DNA of 64,000 bases from Fomitopsis serialis (GCF_022376445.1 NW_025954966.1:310001-374000), one strand, 5' to 3'. Shown: positions 46,942-58,075, counted from the stretch's first letter. Numbers and translations are program-made. Notes: generated by a model from the letters alone, not told the origin.

Positions 46942-48037
46942 TGATGTCCTTATTGCAGAAAGTACATGCTGGCGATGGCTGATCGTATATCACATGCCTT
47001 AGCCTTGAAAGCCACCTCTCTCCACCGTCAAAGAGACCATCTTTAGACCCCAAACAGGGGAGACTACGCCGTATGTAGGATTCTATTGATTTCTCTTCCC
47101 CCCCCTTTTGTAGAGAATTGGGCTGTGAATGCCCTTCGTACGATGCACGATTAGGTTTTCTTGCGCTCCGAGACTGTCCCCTGCCTTGAAAAACGGATCC
47201 TATTGGCATTCGATGATGTTATTACTACTCCTTAGACGCCATAGAGCACCACCCTGCGGCAGACTCACAGTCAAATTATTACGCGATTTACGAGTTACGA
47301 GTTGATCACGGGAGAGTATGCTAATTACAGCTCGTCGACGTCTACGTTGAATATCGAACGTTGAACGTCGAAGGGGGTGGTTGAAGAGCATAGACGGAAA
47401 CGAAGGAGCGCCGCCGTATGAATGAATCTGTAGGCTTTGCGTTTATTGATCCAGCCGGATGCACAGCCCAAGTCATTCGATGCACATGGAATAAACCGGC
47501 CGAACCCGCTCTGGCCACTCCTGAACGTTGAAAAGGGTGACTCCATCTTAATCAATCACCAAAGAAGTGATTGATTCAAGACAAGTGAAGGCAGCGAGTA
47601 AGCCAGTCAATTGTACAAATTGTTCATATTCCTAGTGAGTGTAGTCGGCGCCTTTCAAGTTGAATCATCGTAACACATCGTAGTGCGTGGCGTCAGTCTA
47701 GTCAACGACAGCTGTGTGTACTAGTACTAATAATGTACGAGGGACACAACACACAACGGGTGATCTGCGGGAAAGTTAGCTGGAGATTGAGTATTGAGAA
47801 TGTCAGATATAGGGAACGTCTTTGGGTGGAGGACTCAGATACTGGGGACTCGGACTTCAAGCTTCAAGTTGGTCATTCCAATTCATCGCCATAGTACAAG
47901 AGTCTGTTAGAGAGACGGACGAGGTTGTATGCCCATGTCATTCTACCCCTGGTCCTGCCTACCCACACGTTTCAGCGTCAGAATACGGCTTCAATCAAGG
48001 TAACGCGGACGGTCGCAGTACTGACCTGCGCGATGTA
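46942..48037. other. spacer
   Basis: Counterpart of 28,872-29,664 with extra sequence near 47,290-47,700. No gene supported. Confidence 0.5.
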
Positions 48038-48630
48038 CTAAATCGCCACACGAATCCACCATCGCGGCTCTTGGTCAATTCCAGCCCGAGCAATGTGATC
48101 TTTGATGGTATCGAATTGGTACTGATCAGGCCTCGCCTCGAAGTCCGTGTCTTTGCAGATAGATAAAATGTTAGCTTCTATATCTCCACATTCTCTCGCG
48201 GCCTGTTTGACAGAGTCAGGCGCGTCGTCATCGATGACGCCAACATGATTCTCGAGGTGATATTTAATCTTGTCCGAGAGTGCATCAAGCACATCGGAGG
48301 AAACCGCCGCCACGTTATCTTCCTTCAATTCTTCGTCGGTTGGTACCCTCGACCAATGGAAATCCGTCCACAACTGCTTCCACTGGGTGTCGGTGAGGGC
48401 GAATCCGAGTAGCAGTGGGCTGTTCTTATATTTATTCGATCGAGGCGGAGGTGGATTGATGTCGGCTAGTGGCTTAGGCGATGAAGTGAGTGGCTGCGAA
48501 CTTGAGCTGGCGCGGGCTGGCCAAGAGGAGGACTGGCTTTGCGCACTGACCTATTGAAATCGTTGATATGTTAACGATTCAGAACACGCGAAAGGACTGA
48601 CTAGCGACTTACTGGTGGTGAAGCATCCAT
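48038..48630 (-). CDS. Small unknown protein beta, copy 2 (176 aa)
   Basis: Two exons: mini-exon 48630-48613 (MDASPP) and 48550-48038. N-terminal Ser/Pro-rich part, then LLLGFALTDTQWKQLWTDF, a body (VLDALSDKIKYHLENHVG) that resembles alpha of copy 1 (LLDDLSDKIGYYLENKIG) rather than beta of copy 1, then DDAPDSVKQAARECGDIEAN and RWWIRVAI. Family of four; function unknown. Confidence 0.7.
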
Positions 48631-49125
48631 ACTGCAATAGTTTGATGATAGACTTGGTACTTAAGTGGCAGATGTTCCAGCGCAAGCCTGAGTGGGACGT
48701 GCTTGAGTGCCGCAGCACAATTTCGGTCAGCGCATATTTATGCACGAGTCCCAGAGCACGTGAGGCTGACCGCCACATCTCTTCGTTCTGGCCACCAATG
48801 ATACAGTTGCAATGTTATGTGAATTGTCTTCGCATGCCTTGCATTATAACATGCAGCATGTCCTCGCCCCGGGCATGCTCAGGACAGTATTCCTCCTCGC
48901 TTAAAACGAGACAACCCGTCAACAAACCCGTCGCCGGCTATTTACAATACTCCCTGCCCCTCCAGCCGCAGACATTGGATGAGCTGAGGACTCCCCTGAG
49001 GATGTCGTTGTTACTGACTTCTCAAGATCTCACCGGTCACCTATCGCTTTACCACTGTTGGGCACTCCGATCTAGACGATGATGTAATCATGACAAGCCT
49101 TGCATACGAGTTATCCTTTGTCAAA
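48631..49125. other. spacer; left edge of copy-2 cargo
   Basis: Matches copy 1 to about 48,790, then private to copy 2. No gene supported. Confidence 0.45.
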
Positions 49126-49892
49126 CTAGTACCCGGCGTTCTCGACAATATGCTCGATAATGTGATCGCATTCGGTGTATAGCGTATCGTACCTCATGTT
49201 CGTTTGCACTACTGATTCGAGATCAATGATGCGGAATCCGTAGACACGGCCACTTCTGGGTGATGCCAGACTAGGAAGACCCTCGAGTCGTTCATCCACC
49301 CACAAAACGTTCTTGGGCCGCAGATCACGGTGATAGATCCCGAGTTCACAGAGTTCGTTGTACATGCCATAGAGGTCCTCTCTGGTTCGGACAATTATAG
49401 TGAGTCGCACTGAGGTTAGAAGCGATGCCAGAGATCATCAACTCACCGCAGGTCTTGGCCGAGACCGTAATAATCGGACACAGGACGACCTACGAACTCG
49501 AGTAGCAAGATGCTGAGGCTCGCATTATGCGTCAAGCCAACGTTCCCGAAAAGCATGAAGGGCCGTGTAAAGTACCCATAGCAGCGCGGGATGACGCTTC
49601 CTTGCAATGACATGAGATGGTCATACATTGCGGCCTCTTCAGCGAGGCTCTGACCGTCGAATTTGGATTCCGCAGAGACCTTGATGACCATGGGTGGGTA
49701 GGTGAACGCCTGAGACGACTCGTGCGACGTCCGCGGAATGACTCTGTAGACGTGGTGGCAGCCCTCTTGCTGTATCACCTCGCTCAGTTCGAGATGGAGC
49801 TCGAGATTCCCGTCCGGCGGGAGGATAGGCCGAGGGTGCATGGCAGGGGGCGAAGTGAGAAAATAAGGGTTAGACTCGTCCGTAATGTTCAT
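49126..49892 (-). CDS. Protein kinase-like (APH/PKL type) protein
   Basis: Two segments, 49892-49444 and about 49408-49126. The first starts MNITDESNPYFL and has PPMVIKVSAESK (nucleotide-site Lys), EEAAMYDHLMSL (Glu of helix C) and ILLLEFVGRPVSDY. The second has ELGIYHRDLRPKNVLWVD, a complete HRDxxxxN catalytic loop, and FRIIDLES in the DFG position. This is the shape of the small kinase-like proteins common in basidiomycete genomes. The splice between the halves (GTGAGT near 49443 to CAG near 49411) is one base out of frame, so there may be an indel or another site. Upstream extension is possible. It occupies the place that a PD-(D/E)XK-like gene has in copy 1. Confidence 0.6.
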
Positions 49893-50449
49893 GATGGAGG
49901 ACTGGAGGAGTTCGGAGGTCTGTCTGTCAAAAGCAAGAGGGTTGTCTACACCATCACACCTCCTAAGGAGACCATAAATGACGAGTGATTTCACAGTATT
50001 CAAATGCTATGATGGTCCATGGATGACTGGAATGAGACGCTAAGCCAACCACGAGTCCAATCATCACTCACTAGAACCGGGGTTTCGCTGGCAGTACAAG
50101 CCTGCATGCTGCTCAACTCTGGTCGTGAGGCAGTCTGAGCAGTCGTAAGTCGGCGGATGCCAGATCTAGTAGTACTTGAGGTCGAATTGAAGGTCGTTTG
50201 GTGTTTGAACGTTGACAAGTCACAAGTGCCAACGCCGGCCCAACGGTACAGACCCGGGCCACTGGCAGGTAAGTTAAGTACATACTGACGAAGGCGCTTG
50301 CGTTATGAGATCTGAGATCTGATCCGGGAGGAACGGCCCGGTGAACCGATGAGCGAGCGAGTGCGGGCAACGCCTCCTCCTCTCTCTCTTCCTCCTGGTA
50401 ACTTCACTAAATATTTCACCTTCCTTCCCAATATCCTCACTCATGCACT
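49893..50449. other. spacer
   Basis: Private to copy 2. No gene supported. Confidence 0.4.
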
Positions 50450-50749
50450 ATGCCTTCAAAAATGTCTTTATGGTGTACCCACCGCCTGGCACGTCGAAAT
50501 CGTGCGCATATAGTCAACAGATTGCTTGTACAGACCTTCGCGAATCGCGAGGTCCTCCGTCCTCCCAACCACGATGATTTTATGCTACCCGATTCATGGC
50601 AAGTCATCGAGGCCTCCTTTCGCCCATCTATAGTACAACAAGTACAGCAGTCGCAAACCGGAAGCATTCCACCTTGGTATCGTATCGACCAAACACAACC
50701 GGGACCCGCGCTGAAGCTCGCGAGTTCTAAAGAGAGGAGGAAATCATAG
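50450..50749 (+). CDS. hypothetical protein, 99 aa
   Basis: A plus-strand frame starting MPSKMSLWCTHRLARRNRAH and ending LKLASSKERRKS; the middle reads ANREVLRPPNHDDFMLPD and SIPPWYRIDQTQPGPALK. Composition is protein-like and the ATG follows an AAAA-free pyrimidine-rich leader. In copy 1 only the second half is present (34,020 onward) and its frame is broken, so either the copy-2 gene is real and copy 1 lost it, or neither is. No domain known. Confidence 0.3.
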   Translation: MPSKMSLWCTHRLARRNRAHIVNRLLVQTFANREVLRPPNHDDFMLPDSWQVIEASFRPSIVQQVQQSQTGSIPPWYRIDQTQPGPALKLASSKERRKS

Positions 50750-50844
50750 AGAATGATAAGTTACCTATCGTACACCGTCGTCGTCCCCTCTAATCCGCCC
50801 GTCTGTCGTTCCTCGAGTCCTCAGAAGCATCGCGCGACTCGGAC

Positions 50845-52208
50845 TCAACGCCCCAAGCCCAACAGCGAACTCGGCGTCTCCGCCTGGACGCCTCCGCTCC
50901 TCCTCGCGTCCTCCCCCTTCTCCGTCGCGTGCCCACGTTCACTGATACGGGTCATCGACATCCTGCGCACCGGCGCAGCGTCCATCGCCTTCGGGAGCGC
51001 GAACGCAGGAACGCCCGCGCTCGACGCGGAGCTGGTCGGCGCGGAGCTCGACCGCATCGACGCCGGCGAACCGCTCATCTGCAGCAGGAGCGACGCCGCG
51101 TTCTCGTCCTCCGGCGTCCACGTCGGCGAGCGCGAGTGCGCACCCGCGTGGCTGTCGTCCTTCTCTTTCTTCTCCGCGTTGGCGCGTTTGGTTGGCTCGA
51201 TGGGGTGCGCGGGCGCGGGGAGCGTGAGCGCGGGGACGTCGCGTGCTGCGATGATGTGGGCAGCACGGAAGGGCCCGGAGGGCGGGGGCGACGGGAGCTG
51301 CGAGGCCGTCGTGGTTCGGGAGTCCGAAATGGCAGCGATGCAACTCGGGTCGACGTAGGGGTGCGGCAGCCACGCGGCGATGGACGGGAGGCGCGGGAGG
51401 GCGTCGGGCGGGCGGCAGCGGGGGCGGGCGAGCGCTCCGGGAGCGTGGTCGGGCCCTGTTCGGGCTCTCCGTCGCCCTTCTCGTCGTCGCCCGCATACTC
51501 GACGTCCTCGTCGCGCTCGTCGTCGACGCTGACGTCCATGTCGACGTCCCGCTCGGCCTGCACCTCCACGGGCCGCTTCCTCTTCAGGCCCGCCGCGGAT
51601 CCCGCAACGCGATCACGGGAGCAATGCGGGCAGGCCCCCGCGGCAGCCTCGAGCGTGCGCACCTTCTCGAGGAGCTCCTGCACGTACGTGACGGTCTTGA
51701 CGAGCACGTCCAGCTTGAACTCCTTCTCCTCCGCCGCCCTGCCCTTCGCCTTTGGTTCTCCAGGTGCTTCCCCCGCGGCCTTGGCCCGCTCCTGCTCGGC
51801 TTCGTTGACGAGGGTGCTCAGGGTGGCGAGCGTCTCGTTGATCTTGGTGCGGCGGGCCTTCTCGATGCGGGAGTGGTTGAGCTTGCGGAGGGACTCGCGG
51901 GCGGAGCGCGACATGGCCCCCGGCTTGCGGCCGCGACGGCGCTGGGCGGTGGAGCGCGTGTCGGGCTCGTAGTCGTCCTCGTCGGCAGAGTCAGAGTCGA
52001 GTGCGTCTCGCGGCGGCGAGCCCGCCCCGGAGATGGGGCTCTTGGGGAGGATGGCCGGCCGGGCACGTCTCACGGGCGCCCGCGACGACGCCGTGTCGTG
52101 TGCTGCGCTGAGGGTCGAGTCAGCGGTGTCTGTGCGCGGACGCTTTGCGCGGCGCGGCGGGTTGCAGCTGCCCGTGTACGGCGGGGGTGCGTCCTTGGCT
52201 GCGGTCAT
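50845..52208 (-). CDS. bHLH transcription factor, copy 2 (frameshifted C-terminus)
   Basis: Nearly identical to 34282-35634 through the start, the basic region (NHSRIEKARRTKINET), helix 2 and the acidic run. At about 51393-51396 a GGGG of copy 1 is GGG here; as read, the frame changes after AAARPTPS and ends at 51075 in an Arg-rich tail (377 aa). The original C-terminal block (SLLLQMS to SLLGLGR) continues in the other frame to 50845, with a 12-base in-frame addition coding SAPT-like residues. The DNA-binding part is unharmed. This copy keeps its native upstream region. Confidence 0.8.
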
Positions 52209-54133
52209 GGCGGGTCGGGGCGTGGACGGGGGAGCGGGGGCGGGTGAGTGCGCACACGACAGGGCTGAGCGAGGCGGAGATGTCGTGTGGAGGGTTTAAT
52301 AGGCGGCTGATGGTGCGCCGGTGCGAGAAGCGGGATGCGTGGGGGCAGCTGCGCGACGGGCATGATCGTGCCTCCGACGATTGGTCGTGTGCGGAGGAAC
52401 GTGCGCCGGGCTGCCCAGCCGCCCTTCGCTCGCCGCCCGTCCCTCGTCGCACGACCGCCAGCGCCGGCCCCCATTGGCTCCCGCGCGATGCACGTGTCGC
52501 GTCTCCGTTCTACTCGCCTGCCTTTTCCGGAACGCAGTGTCCAGCCACTCCTCCCGGCCATGCTGCTAGCGCGGCGGTGGCGGCGCGGTGGCCCCTGTGC
52601 GACGCTCCGAGTCGGGCCTTGTCTCCTTGCTCGCCTTGCCGTGGGTCTGTGGCCCAGCTCGAGCGCGCCACTCGGAATTTTACCTGGGCCATGCCACGCG
52701 CATTATTAGCTCGCACACGATCCCCACCCATGTGCAATGCAGGCGAAGGCGCATACGTACAAGATACGCAGGGTGTTCGCGGTAGAGTCATACGCCTACA
52801 AACGTTCATCTTCACATGCTGCTCATGGTCCCGCGCCACCAAGTTTGCTCCTACGGCCGACCGCCATTCTCGCAAGGGCATAGTCTTTGGACGAGACGCT
52901 GACTGATAACGCAGCTGTTTCTGGTAGGACGCCTGCCGCAAAACGTGTTCTTCTCTTCTCTGTGCGATCCAGGCCAGCTCGTCATCGGTCTAGAAGTTGG
53001 TCGGTACAATGGTGAGCATGTCTTCGGATACCACAACATTGTCTCGTCGACGAATAACGCCCACCGTGCTGGCGCTACCCCGACGAAGCTCGCCATGTTG
53101 CAATGAGTTTCTCCGTTCTTGTGCATCGCGTGGTTCTGCCGCACATCCAGTTCCTCGCGCTCACACAGCGGTATGGGAGACGCACCTCACGAGTCACTAA
53201 GACCAGAGTCCAACCGAAGGGATTCCTCATATCTGTTGGTCACAGAACGTGGTTCCCTGCTTCAGGACGCTGCCGTGGCCTCGATATGACGTGCTCGTCC
53301 GCATCTGGTGAATTGGCAATGGTAGGCTTCGACGCATCGTGGCGAACTCATCTCTCGACGACACGCGCACACCCGCGAATGCGACCGCGCGCTCATGTGC
53401 CTCTCGCGCGACGCACTCGGAGCCTTCTTCATTTGTTCTTCAGCGTCTGTTCGAAGGACGAAGTACAGACCAGCGTCCCAGTAGACTATGAAGGGTTTGG
53501 GTCTTGCTCATCAGACGATACTACACTTGCTTGCATGCATAACGCGCTGAGATTTCACTTCATACAGATTCCTAGACTCCACCCGCGCAAGATCACGCCC
53601 TGCGTCGCGGCCGGACGATGGCATGGTCCAAGAACGGAGACCGGGTCGTAGCATTCAGTCTATTGCCCGCAGTCGACCCGGAGTGCGAAGGAGCAGCTCC
53701 ATGAGGGGCTGGGGCCGAACTGAATGTGCGTTTAGGGGTATTCTTCCCCTTGCTAGGAAGGGGAACGGAGGCATCAACTGCGCCTCACAGGGCCAGCTCT
53801 TAGTCTCTACGATAGAACGCGAATCGCATGTGCTATGACTAAAGTATGGCTTTAACTCTCGATTACCCTCGATGCGTCTGAAGTGGACGAAGGCGCGCAG
53901 GCCGGACAGCCTGAGGTATGTATTTCCATTCAATCACGGTACTGATCTATGCCGTCCGCTCATTCGAGGAGTTACATAAAGCATTAGGTCGACAGATGTC
54001 GTACAAGAACACAACAAGTATTGTCTAAAGAGTACTCTGCTCGGGATACTTATAAGAACAATGGTAGCAAACCGGGTCATTCACAGGTCAACCACCCGCC
54101 ACAAGAGATCGTCCGCGCAAGAACTTCCCCACT
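52209..54133. other. 1.9-kb interval after the duplication
   Basis: Holds the promoter of bHLH copy 2; the duplication ends at 52,377. Frames of 60-180 codons between 52,400 and 53,900 show no recognisable domain. I see no supported gene. Confidence 0.45.
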
Positions 54134-55260
54134 TTAATCCGTCTCGAACTCTTCATGGGCGCGGATGGGCACGACACGGGTCCTCTGGATTTCTGCGTGC
54201 AGCGGTCCGAAGTAGCGCTGCGTATCGAAGCTCCACTCGAGGTTGCCGATGGTCCAGTGCTCCAGCCCCTTCACGTACATTCGGACCGCCTCGTCCACGT
54301 CAGAGCCCCAGCTCGGCAGCTGGTCTCGAGCTTCCAAGAAACGATCCATGAGGGCGTCGAAAAGGTCGCCCGCAAGATTGACGGACGCCTGTACGTCCGC
54401 GTCCTGCTCATGCATGAGCACCGTGACGATGTTGTTTCCGCCGATGCCTTGCGCCTGCTCTACGCTGTATGAGTAGATGTCCTAAGGGGAATCCGGTTAG
54501 TTACACTCTTGTTTTGCCGAATGAGGACGACACTGGACCCACATTCGACCAGTTTACCATATCCGCGGTAGCCCAATACAGCACCATAAACGCCGGGTCG
54601 TCGAAGACCTCGTCCGGGAGGTCGACGCCCAGGCAATATTCGATCAGGGCAAAGCACGGGCGAACCGCACTGTTCTCGCGGCGTAGTGCCTGGTAAGATG
54701 CCGCGTCCAGGACCACCCCGCGCTCGCGGTATCCGGCCTCCTGAGCCACTGCGTCGATGTAGCCCTCGCAATCTCTCAGAAAACGTCGAACGCAGCCCGG
54801 ACCCGCGGAGTGCAGCAGCCGGGACCTGAATCTGCTCGCCGCCTCAGTGACCGTGACAGTGGGGTTGATAGTCATCATAGGATAAACAAAAGGCTCACTC
54901 CCTGGTCATCTTCGCCAACGCGGAGCCGTCGTCCCAGGCTGGGTAGCGCAGGGCGCTCAGGAACGTGTCGCCGATGCGGCGCGCGCCGGCGCCGTCCTCT
55001 TCATCGCTGATGTCGTCAAGAACGAACAGGAGGTTCACGAAGTCGCAGCACGTCCGGAGCTGCTCGGGCCCGGCGTACGGGTAGGTGTACGAGGCGAGTA
55101 GCTCGTAGCACCCTTGGACGAAAGCTGCGCGTTTGCGGTCGGAGAACAGCCGGTGGCTGTGGATCCAAGCCGAGGACGCGGCGGATGCGGGGGCGAGTGA
55201 GGGTTCTTGGAGAGCTTGAAGGGGCATGCGGCCAAGAGGTCTGGGTCGGCATGGACGCTA
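54134..55260 (-). pseudogene. Sesquiterpene synthase copy 3, probably 5'-defective
   Basis: Exons about 55260-54899, 54831-54543 and 54481-54134 with introns in the same places as copy 2. Acidic motif DDISDEED, NSE motif in [12 protein letters not shown], and RY in [13 protein letters not shown] are intact, ending EEFETD. At the N-terminus DPDLLAACPFKLSKNPH lies in one frame and ASAASSAWIHSHRLF in the next; one more C in the GCCCCCG near 55,185 would join them. No ATG lies in the PDLLAACPFK frame directly upstream. Copy 3 is clearly more diverged from copies 1 and 2 than they are from each other and lies on the other strand outside the duplication. An ATG at 55227 gives a shorter 5' end if the shift is real. 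Confidence 0.75.
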
Positions 55261-55748
55261 TACTGGGAAATGGATGGAATAACCGGTACTTGGAGTCCCG
55301 AACGAAGTGCACAGCGGCCGTCTAGCGATGAATACGGAGTGGAGCATCAAGGGTATACTCGCGCAGACTCGCAATGATAAGTCAACATGCAAGCAACGGT
55401 CAGACTCCGCCCGTCCGACGATCACTGAGAAGTCCAGTATTACAAGTGTCGTACGCTCAACTGCATGCACTAAATGTTATTCATTGATTTATGTTGTCAT
55501 CGTCATCATCACTCGCTCTCACCCTCAATGTAAGTTACATCCGTGTTACCCTGGCAGTGATGTTCTCGTGTCGCCGAGGTGGCAGCACATCAGGTATTGA
55601 TACTCAGACGGATGTTCGTTGGGCTTCACAATTGTACAGTCGTCAAGTCACACTATCAAATTGTACATTGGCCACTCGAGGCAGTGCAAAACCAGGCTAT
55701 GGATCCACTGATATACAACGGCCCGGCGGGAATGTCGTAGATCGCATA
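55261..55748. other. intergenic
   Basis: Spacer between STS copy 3 (its upstream side) and the 3' end of the PD-(D/E)XK-like gene. No gene supported. Confidence 0.5.
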
Positions 55749-57054
55749 TCACAATGTCTTATTCTGGGCATTGAATGTAAGTGACAGAGAATGAGTGGTC
55801 AGTGTATATGCACAGCTCACCATCTTAGGTTCGGGCTGTCTGAGGTTGGGGGGGCGTTCTCCTCTGAAGATGTCCTCATCATTCAGGGTATAGATACGTT
55901 CCCGGACAGCATCGAAGGCGCCAAACCACTTCCCCTTGGGGTCTAGCAACGTAATTCCCGCTCCCCTGACTGGCACGTATGGTTCAATAATTGGATGATG
56001 CTGCAGTGCCGCACTGGTCTTAGTGGACTTTGGCTTATAGGCAGCATCTGGACCATCGGAATCGCTTTCATCCGCAATTTGATCTCGCTCGAACTCGACG
56101 TACGTGAAATCCCATCCAACAGCTATAATTGCGCTGCAGACCTTTTTAGGAGTGTTGTAGAAAGTGTCGCTGTTGAATGCATGTCGAGCTTGCTTCTTTG
56201 CTTGTTTATAGGCCCTGCCAAACGAGTCGCGTGTACGTTGAAGACCATGTTGCCGCCTCTTGACCTCCACGATGCATGCAATTCGAGATCCAACCACAGT
56301 CACCCTTATAGATTTCGCCATGGGGTCGAATGCCTCATGTCGAGTCAGAACGAGCGCGAAGTCTGTGATGCGTGTTTTGACCGTGCCTTTGGGTGGATTT
56401 GCCCGGCCAGACTGGACTATGTCATGGGCACTGCTGCCAGCCTGAAGCTCGCCATGCACTGTGTCTGCTATGACTCATGGTGCATGAGTAATCGACCCTA
56501 CGCCGTTTGGTTATAGGGAATGACGGTAGCTGACCTGAGACGTGTGACTTGTCCGAGTCTTTTGCCACGAGCGACTGGGTTATTCCACTTCCCTGGTCTG
56601 GAGAATCCCGAATTCCCAGTCGTGCAACACTTTGTACAAGTTCGTCCTCCTCAGACTCCCCACTGTATGGTTCACTTCCGTCATCATCATTCCATGTTAA
56701 ATCGGCTTCATCCTCCGCATCAGGGACATCAGTGGTGCTCTGTAGAGCGAATTGAGGCCACGAATCTGCGACAAATTGTTTGCCGCTGTGGCATAATTCT
56801 CTCGTGATCAAGTTATATGCACCATAAAGCATTGATTCTCGCATATCCTTCCCGTTTTCTTGTGGGGCGCACATCATGATTACCAAGTCACGGATGCGCG
56901 GGAATTCATCCTGAAATTCCAGTATTTGCTTGCTCCAATGACTGGGTTTGTCCCCACCCTTGCGGATTGTGCGGCGAGTGGACTGACCACCACTGTGTTG
57001 TACTCTTGTGTGAGCGTCAGATTGATCGGATTTAGCAGCTTTCGGAGGCGGCAT
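55749..57054 (-). CDS. PD-(D/E)XK-like protein, paralog 2 (411 aa)
   Basis: Two exons, 57054-56535 and 56464-55749, intron GT/AG of 70 bp; 411 aa. MPPPKAAKSDQSDAH start, then HWSKQILEFQDEFPRIRDLV, ESMLYGAYNLITREL, an acidic linker, TRITDFALVLTRHE, SRIACIVEVKRRQ, QAKKQARHAFNSD and AIIAVGWDFTYVEFE. Gene structure and block order equal those of paralog 1 at 31238-32463, with moderate sequence identity. The Asp...Glu-x-Lys pattern suggests a restriction-endonuclease-like fold. The last 30 residues may hold another intron, since KM/GTGAGC occurs near 55,825. Function unproven. Confidence 0.7.
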
Positions 57055-57777
57055 GCTGCTTGAGAATGGTGTATGGCAGTGAAAATATGGTAGCTCAGGC
57101 TGTAGTAGTGATGTCCGAGTTCGTTCTGTTGGGATGAGCTGCTGGCGAGTCCGACTCAAGCCTATATATATATGTATCTATCTCTACCTATTGTGCTACG
57201 CGCGCCACTCAGCGCGGTCACATGAAACACGATATGTCGATATGTGCATTCTGGTTGGGAAGCATTCTTGTGTTGTTGTACATGCCAACGTTATCATGCA
57301 TGCCAGTGGCGATGGACACCACACAAACAAGAACAAGGCCGCGTGGTCCGATCTACCGGCCTGAGCAGTAGCGCAGGAAGTCGCACACTAGAATCAACCA
57401 TGTGGTACATACTATAAGCGTCCTTGAAGTCGAACCGCCGCCGCCGCCACTGGCAACTGACGACAGCAACGACTTCTCTGACACCTACCTTCGCAAGTTA
57501 GCAGTGCCGCAGCCTGAGTCGCCGAATGAGGGCACCAATCTCCGTGTGCTATGTAGAAGACACCAAAGCTTCATGAGTGAGAAGAGTAGGAACACCGAAG
57601 ATAAACTTCACCTCCATGGTGTAACGGGCATTATGAGTGGCGTTTTCGTGAAAAATTACTTACTAGGTAGGTCGTACTCTTGTGTACTTAGTTATAGTGA
57701 TGCGACTTACATTCGCGCGCGATGTGCGTCGCTGCTGGTCGCACTTTGCGTGTTCCACTGTACTCGTACACTGTGAC
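57055..57777. other. intergenic
   Basis: Upstream of the PD-(D/E)XK-like gene, with an AT-rich TATATATATG stretch near 57,165. A 124-codon frame at 57402 has no recognisable features. Confidence 0.45.
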
Positions 57778-58075
57778 GACTTACTCATGCACTACGACGA
57801 CTTACTCGTGCGCATACCGACTTACTCGTGCACTGCGCCAACTTACTCGTGCGCTACACCGACTTACTCGTGCACTACACCAACTTACTCGTACGCTACG
57901 CCGACTTACTCGTACGCTACGCCGACTTACTCATGCAGTATACCGACTTACTTGTGCATTACACCGACTTACTCATGCAGTATACCGACTTACTCGTGCA
58001 TTACACCGACTTACTCATGCACTGTGTTGACTTACTCGTACACTACGCCGCCTTACTCGTACAGTATATACCCAG
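57778..58075 (+). repeat. 21-bp minisatellite, about 14 copies
   Basis: Tandem units of the form GACTTACTCGTGCACTACACC, mostly 21 bp (one is 20), varying at a few fixed positions (CGT/CAT, CGC/CAC/CAG, ACC/GCC). Degenerate single units go on to about 58,215 (GACTTACTCGTAG, GCTTACTCGAG, GACTTACTCCGAG). As the unit is seven codons long, frames stay open. Confidence 0.95.

Larger units (their letters stand above)
35803..52377 (+). repeat. Tandem duplication, copy 2 (16.6 kb)
   Basis: Begins at the junction in permease intron 5 and ends at CGTGCCTCCGA upstream of the second bHLH gene, after which the sequence is single-copy. The two break sequences share one base at the junction. It includes a 3.06-kb transposon and a kinase-like cargo gene not found in copy 1. 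Confidence 0.85.

Noticed and set aside
53103..53651. 182-codon plus-strand frame
   Set aside because: No protein-like blocks, no conserved start and no splice-consistent partners.
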